DNA from: Halieaceae bacterium
Lineage (GTDB): Bacteria > Pseudomonadota > Gammaproteobacteria > Pseudomonadales > Halieaceae
Assembly: GCA_016744355.1 (NCBI GenBank)
Contig: JADGEN010000031.1
Location: 1-32,437 of the forward strand
Reading direction: 5' to 3'
DNA length: 32,437 bases
Part shown: piece after piece, positions 28,863 through 32,437 of the stretch
How positions within the stretch are numbered: the first letter of the stretch is position 1
Layout: every line of letters starts with the position of its first letter
Translations under genes and position numbers: made by a program
The notes under the pieces: generated by a model
The model's input: only the letters and a program-made list of their open reading frames with translations
Told to the model about the DNA's origin: nothing
Databases searched by the model: none

Positions 28863-30212
28863 ATGATGAAAATGAGACCTATAGCAGTCGCACTATTGGT
28901 ACTGGGGGCTGGCGGCTTTAGCAATCTTTCGGCGGCCAGTGAGGTCGATGAAAGGATTGAAGCGTTGGAACGTCAGCTGGCAGAACTGAAGGCGCAAATT
29001 TCTTCGAACAAGGAAACTATCACTGTGCACACCGAGGTCATTGACGCCAATACAAATGAAATAGAAGCGGTTAGGCCGGCTCGCAAAGGCACCAAATTTA
29101 ATTATGGCGGCTTTATTCAGTTGGATGCGATTGGTACGGATTATGCCGAGGGAAAGCCGGGTAACAATCTGATTGAGGACTTTTTGGTTCCATCCCTGAT
29201 ACCGGTTGAACCGGCTTCAGGAGGTGCAGACTCCTATGGTTCACTTAACCTTCACGCCAAGTCCTCGCGTTTCTTCTTCACCACAAAAACAGATACGGAT
29301 GCGGGTGCAATATCTACCCGCATAGAGCTGGACTTTATGCTGAGTCCTGGCGGCGATGAGCGAATTTCTAATTCCTGGAACTCACGTCTGCGCCATGCGT
29401 TTGTTAAATGGGACTATGACAAGAACAGCTCCCTGATGGCTGGGCAGAGCTGGTCGACGTTTTTCAATGTGGGTGCCTTACCCGATGTATTGGACTTTGT
29501 TGGTCCAGTCGGCACGATCTTCATACGCCAGCCACAGGTCCGTTGGACATCCGGCGGCTTGCAGTTGGCGGTGGAAAACCCCGCAACTCGCTTGAATGAA
29601 AGCGTAGAAGGCTCCAACAGCACGAGGCTTGACGATTCTGAGACCATCCCAGACTTGATTGCCCGTTATAACGGCAACACAGGTGACCTCAGTTGGTCTA
29701 TTGCCGGCATGGCCAGACAATTGAGTTACGACGATCGTTCCGGTGGCAATAGCTATGAGGTTGATAGCGATACACAGTATGGCTACGGGCTCAGCCTGGC
29801 TGGCAAGTGGAAACTGGGTCAGGACGATCTTCGCTTTATGCTTAACTATGGCTCTGCACTGGGTCGATATCTGGGGCTGAATTCCTATAACGACGGTTAC
29901 ATCGACGTCAGCGGTGACATCGATACCATCGATCAGTGGGGAGCTTTTGCAGCCTATCAACATTACTGGACGCCCCAGTGGCGCAGCACCTTCTCTGTCT
30001 CGGCTTCCGGTGCGGACAACCCGTCGGTTTCTGAATTTGCCAGTGCGGAGAGTCTCGCAAAAAGTTATCAGTCTGTTCATGCCAACCTCAATTGGCTGCC
30101 CGCTCCCAGGCTACAGTTGGGCACTGAGTTGATTTATGGCTACAAGGAAATGGAAGATGGTCGCGAGGGTTCCCTCAGCCGATTGCAGTTCGCTGTGAAG
30201 TACGCGTTGTAA
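28863..30212 (+). CDS. DcaP-type outer-membrane porin
   Basis: A 449-residue outer-membrane protein. Residues 1 to about 25 form a Sec signal peptide (MMKMRPIAVALLVLGAGG, cleavage near SAA-S). A coiled coil follows (about 27-72, ERIEALERQLAELKAQI), then a beta barrel from KFNYGGFIQLDAIG to the C-terminal strand LQFAVKYAL. Motifs typical of the DcaP porin family are SSRFFFTTKT, RHAFVKWD, LMAGQSWSTFFN and IFIRQPQVRWT. DcaP porins are known trimers that favour carboxylates; the substrate here is unknown, but short acids fit the neighbours. GGGGAG lies 8 bases before the ATG at 28863; the next codon is also ATG. Two GTCTAA-type sites upstream suggest co-regulation with acs. Confidence 0.85.
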   Translation: MMKMRPIAVALLVLGAGGFSNLSAASEVDERIEALERQLAELKAQISSNKETITVHTEVIDANTNEIEAVRPARKGTKFNYGGFIQLDAIGTDYAEGKPGNNLIEDFLVPSLIPVEPASGGADSYGSLNLHAKSSRFFFTTKTDTDAGAISTRIELDFMLSPGGDERISNSWNSRLRHAFVKWDYDKNSSLMAGQSWSTFFNVGALPDVLDFVGPVGTIFIRQPQVRWTSGGLQLAVENPATRLNESVEGSNSTRLDDSETIPDLIARYNGNTGDLSWSIAGMARQLSYDDRSGGNSYEVDSDTQYGYGLSLAGKWKLGQDDLRFMLNYGSALGRYLGLNSYNDGYIDVSGDIDTIDQWGAFAAYQHYWTPQWRSTFSVSASGADNPSVSEFASAESLAKSYQSVHANLNWLPAPRLQLGTELIYGYKEMEDGREGSLSRLQFAVKYAL

Positions 30213-30239
30213 TCAGTAGCAGACCATGGCCTACGAGAA

Positions 30240-30279
30240 TGTTGGACGCGGCAGGCGATATAGGCTGCCGCGTCCAACA
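30240..30279. terminator. Perfect 15-bp inverted repeat between convergent porin and prpE
   Basis: TGTTGGACGCGGCAG (30240-30254) and CTGCCGCGTCCAACA (30265-30279) pair without mismatch around a 10-base loop GCGATATAGG. It lies between the porin stop and the prpE stop and could serve both strands. No T-tract follows on either strand, so it is not a classic intrinsic terminator. It may block exonucleases at both mRNA ends or be a copy of a dispersed repeat. Confidence 0.65.
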
Positions 30280-30323
30280 GTAACAACACCAATTGTCCGC
30301 CCGAGCTGGATCAAGCGGCAACT

Positions 30324-32183
30324 CTAGCCGCCAGGGTAGCCTATGCTCTGTAGCGCGGCAGTAATGTTATCCAGAACAGTAGGGTCTTCAACGGTTGCGG
30401 GGAGTTTCCATGGAGTGCCATCAGCTATATCTCGCATAGTACCGCGCAAAATCTTTCCCGAGCGTGTTTTTGGCAGAGACTCGACAATCACGCACAGTTT
30501 AAATGCAGCCACCGGCCCAATTTTGTCTCTTACCAACTGAATAGCTTCAGCGATGACTTGCGAAGGTTCCCGCTTATCGCCTGTATTTAATGCGAGCAAG
30601 CCCAGAGGCAATTGTCCCTTTAGCTGATCCTTCACGCCAATAACCGCACACTCAGCGACATCCTCATGTTCAGCCAGCACTTCTTCAATGGCACCAGTAG
30701 ACAGGCGGTGACCTGCAATATTGATCACATCGTCTGTCCGTGCCATGACAAAAACGTAGCCGTTCTCATCGATATAGCCCGCATCGCCGGTTTCGTAGAA
30801 TCCGGGGTATTTGCTGAAATACGTGTCTTCGAAGCGCTCTTCCGCACGCCATAAGGTGGTGAATGTACCTGGAGGCAGAGGGCTTTTGATGACGAGCGCA
30901 CCAATATCGCCTTCTTTAACTGCATTGCCCTCGCCATCGAGTACCTGTACGTCGTAGCCCGGCACAGGTCTGGCTGGAGAACCCGGTACCACGGGTAAGA
31001 GTTCTATGCCCAGACAGTTGGAGCAGATGGGCCACCCGGATTCTGTTTGCCACCAATGATCGATCACAGGCACTTGTAGTGTTTCCTGGGCCCACTCCAG
31101 TGTATTGGGGTCGCATCGCTCTCCAGCTAAAAATAGCGCCTGTAGCCCCGAGAGGTCATGGTGTTTGAGATGTTCGCCTTGCGGGTCTGCTTTTCGAATG
31201 GCTCGAAAAGCCGTTGGCGCTGTGAACAGTACTTTTACATCATACTCAGCTATCACACGCCAGAAGGCACCGGGATCAGGTGTACCCACTGGCTTCCCTT
31301 CGTACATTACCGTCGCGTTACCCGCCAGTAGCGGGCCGTAGACAATGTAGGAATGACCCACAACCCAGCCAATATCTGACGCTGCCCAGTACACGTCGCC
31401 CGGTTCCACATTGTAGACATTTTTCATACTCCATTTAAGGGCTACAATATAACCCCCTGTGTCGCGCACGACACCCTTGGGTTGGCCGGTGGTTCCTGAT
31501 GTATAGAGAATATAGAGTGGGTCATTGGCGTTCACTGGTGTACATGCGACAGGCTGTGCGCTCGCTATTTCTTGTTCCCAGTCCAGATCTCTTCCCTTTA
31601 CCATCGCCGTATCCAGCATGGGCCGGTTGAGCACAATACAGTGCTCGGGTTTGTTTGTGGCTAGATCAATTGCTTCATCCAGTAAGGGTTTGTAGGCGAC
31701 CAGGTGGGACGGCTCAACACCGCAGTTTGCACAGACGATGACTTTTGGCTGCGCATCGTCGATGCGCACGGCCAGCTCATTGCTGGCAAAACCACCAAAA
31801 ACCACTGAATGTACGGCACCCAGACGAGCGCAGGCCAGCATCGCTATCAGTGCCTGGGGGACCATAGGCATATATACAATGACTCGATCGCCCTTGCTCA
31901 CTCCCCGGTTTGATAATACGCCGGCGAAGAGGGCAACTTCCTTCAGTAGTTGTTTGTAGGTGTACTGTTTTTTGGTATCGGTGACGGGGCTGTCGTAGAT
32001 CAGAGCCGTGCAATCACCGCGGCCCTGCTCAACGTGGATGTCCAGTGCGTTAAAACAGGCATTGGTGACGCCGTCTGGGAACCAGCGATAAAATGGTGGG
32101 CTATCGCTATCGAGAAGTGTAGTAGGTTTTTGATACCACTGTATGTCCTCAGCCGCTTGTTGCCATAATTTTGCGCTGTCCAT
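30324..32183 (-). CDS. prpE: Propionyl-CoA synthetase (PrpE-like acyl-CoA synthetase)
   Basis: A 619-residue AMP-forming acyl-CoA synthetase of the Acs/PrpE group that should make propionyl-CoA. Motifs: [68 protein letters not shown] and TRSGKILRGTMRDIADG, with Lys577 catalytic. At the acetate-pocket position where Acs reads GSVGEP this protein reads FLAGERCDP. Val to Ala there is known to widen the pocket for propionate. The start has GGAGAG 6 bases upstream. It is divergent from the DUF4212 gene. No methylcitrate genes are in the window, so its propionate role rests on sequence. A broad short-chain acyl-CoA synthetase remains possible. Confidence 0.88.
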   Translation of the reverse strand: MDSAKLWQQAAEDIQWYQKPTTLLDSDSPPFYRWFPDGVTNACFNALDIHVEQGRGDCTALIYDSPVTDTKKQYTYKQLLKEVALFAGVLSNRGVSKGDRVIVYMPMVPQALIAMLACARLGAVHSVVFGGFASNELAVRIDDAQPKVIVCANCGVEPSHLVAYKPLLDEAIDLATNKPEHCIVLNRPMLDTAMVKGRDLDWEQEIASAQPVACTPVNANDPLYILYTSGTTGQPKGVVRDTGGYIVALKWSMKNVYNVEPGDVYWAASDIGWVVGHSYIVYGPLLAGNATVMYEGKPVGTPDPGAFWRVIAEYDVKVLFTAPTAFRAIRKADPQGEHLKHHDLSGLQALFLAGERCDPNTLEWAQETLQVPVIDHWWQTESGWPICSNCLGIELLPVVPGSPARPVPGYDVQVLDGEGNAVKEGDIGALVIKSPLPPGTFTTLWRAEERFEDTYFSKYPGFYETGDAGYIDENGYVFVMARTDDVINIAGHRLSTGAIEEVLAEHEDVAECAVIGVKDQLKGQLPLGLLALNTGDKREPSQVIAEAIQLVRDKIGPVAAFKLCVIVESLPKTRSGKILRGTMRDIADGTPWKLPATVEDPTVLDNITAALQSIGYPGG

Positions 32184-32241
32184 TCGAAGCTCTCCGTTAA
32201 ATGTTAGCTTACTAAAATAAAATCAAAAAAGGCGTTTTTCA

Positions 32242-32268
32242 ATTATACCAAGGTGGGGTATATGCCAA
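32242..32268 (-). promoter_or_regulatory. Possible sigma-70 promoter of prpE
   Basis: On the minus strand TTGGCA (32268-32263), a 15-base spacer and a perfect TATAAT (32247-32242). The spacer is two bases shorter than ideal. The GTCTAA-type site at 32285-32300 lies 45 bases above this -10, so it is not placed as at acs. Confidence 0.45.
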
Positions 32269-32284
32269 CGCTTATGTAGAGACT

Positions 32285-32330
32285 GTCGACTATGGTCTAA
32301 GAGAATACAGGCGGGAACGGATGATATAGT
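32285..32330 (+). promoter_or_regulatory. DUF4212 symporter promoter with a putative CrbR-like site
   Basis: Site GTCGAC-TATG-GTCTAA at 32285-32300 and -10 box TATAGT at 32325-32330, 32.5 bases from the site centre, with no -35. The start is expected near 32337, leaving a 35-base leader. The right half-site is identical to those before acs and the porin (proximal site); the left is degenerate. Confidence 0.55.
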
Positions 32331-32371
32331 TGGTCACAATTGCACAATAATAACACCACTGGAGGTGTGAA

Positions 32372-32437
32372 ATGTCCCAAATGACAGAACAGCAAGCAAA
32401 GGAGTATTGGCGGCGTAATCTCGCGTTGATGTTCAAG
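32372..32437 (+). CDS. DUF4212 sodium/substrate symporter small subunit, 3' end outside window
   Basis: Only the first 22 codons are present: MSQMTEQQAKEYWRRNLALM and two more. The AKxYWRxNL pattern is the typical start of the DUF4212 membrane protein, the small partner of an SSS-family (ActP/YjcG-like) symporter encoded just downstream in other bacteria. A strong GGAGGTG lies 4 bases before the ATG at 32372. Its place next to acyl-CoA synthetases and a CrbS/CrbR-like pair suggests acetate or short-acid uptake. The call rests on few residues plus context. Confidence 0.7.
   Translation, partial: MSQMTEQQAKEYWRRNLALMFK

Noticed and set aside
32248..32260. ACCAAGGT near prpE as another copy of the GTCTAA motif
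   Set aside because: Only the left part fits; the GTCTA half is replaced by GTGGG.

Overview
The window looks like a conserved housekeeping stretch of a gammaproteobacterial chromosome, followed by a carbon-assimilation locus. Gene order from carA to pnp matches that of Pseudomonas and, in its second half, E. coli (glmM, secG, tRNA-Leu, tRNA-fMet, rimP, nusA, infB, rbfA, truB, rpsO, pnp). The proteins resemble E. coli and Pseudomonas orthologues throughout. The SSS-type hybrid kinase, DcaP-type porin and DUF4212 start suggest a free-living, probably aquatic, gammaproteobacterium. The exact genus cannot be told from the sequence alone. I see no insertion sequence, phage gene, CRISPR array or foreign island.

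Layout. Positions 1-4881: carA (5' end outside the window), carB and greA run rightward as one unit, with carB and greA overlapping by ATGA. Positions 4878-5532: a small unknown gene and yhbY run leftward and meet greA tail to tail. Positions 5642-11951: rlmE, a heat-shock-type promoter, ftsH, folP, glmM, tpiA, secG and tRNA-Leu(GAG). Positions 12074-21121: a near-consensus sigma-70 promoter, tRNA-fMet, rimP, nusA, infB, rbfA, truB, rpsO and pnp, with hairpins at most gene junctions and a strong terminator after pnp. Positions 21126-24242: nagA and acs run leftward as acs-nagA.

Positions 24305-32437 hold a likely acetate/short-chain-acid switch. A CrbS-like sensor kinase (SSS transporter module, STAC, PAS, HisKA, HATPase, receiver) lies tail to tail with a CrbR-like LuxR-type regulator. 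Around the pair are acs, a DcaP-type porin, a prpE-like propionyl-CoA synthetase and the first 22 codons of a DUF4212 symporter subunit.

The most interesting observation is a shared motif, GAC-YAWG-GTCTAR (the core of an imperfect palindrome TTAGAC-N4-GTCTAA). It occurs four times, all in the intergenic regions of this locus. In front of acs, the porin and the DUF4212 gene the site centre lies about 31 bases (30.5-32.5) upstream of a plausible -10 box. This is the geometry expected of an activator touching the -35 region, and the obvious candidate is the CrbR-like regulator. The model is: the sensor reports acetate or a related signal, and the regulator switches on outer-membrane entry (porin), inner-membrane uptake (DUF4212 symporter) and activation (Acs). 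PrpE is a possible additional target. NagA, which releases acetate from GlcNAc-6-P, follows acs.

Other points worth attention: stop codons sitting in hairpin loops at three successive cistron ends (rimP, nusA, infB), a GlmM lacking one expected metal-binding aspartate, and an AUGUGA overlap at the pnp start. All computations here were by eye; no database search was run.
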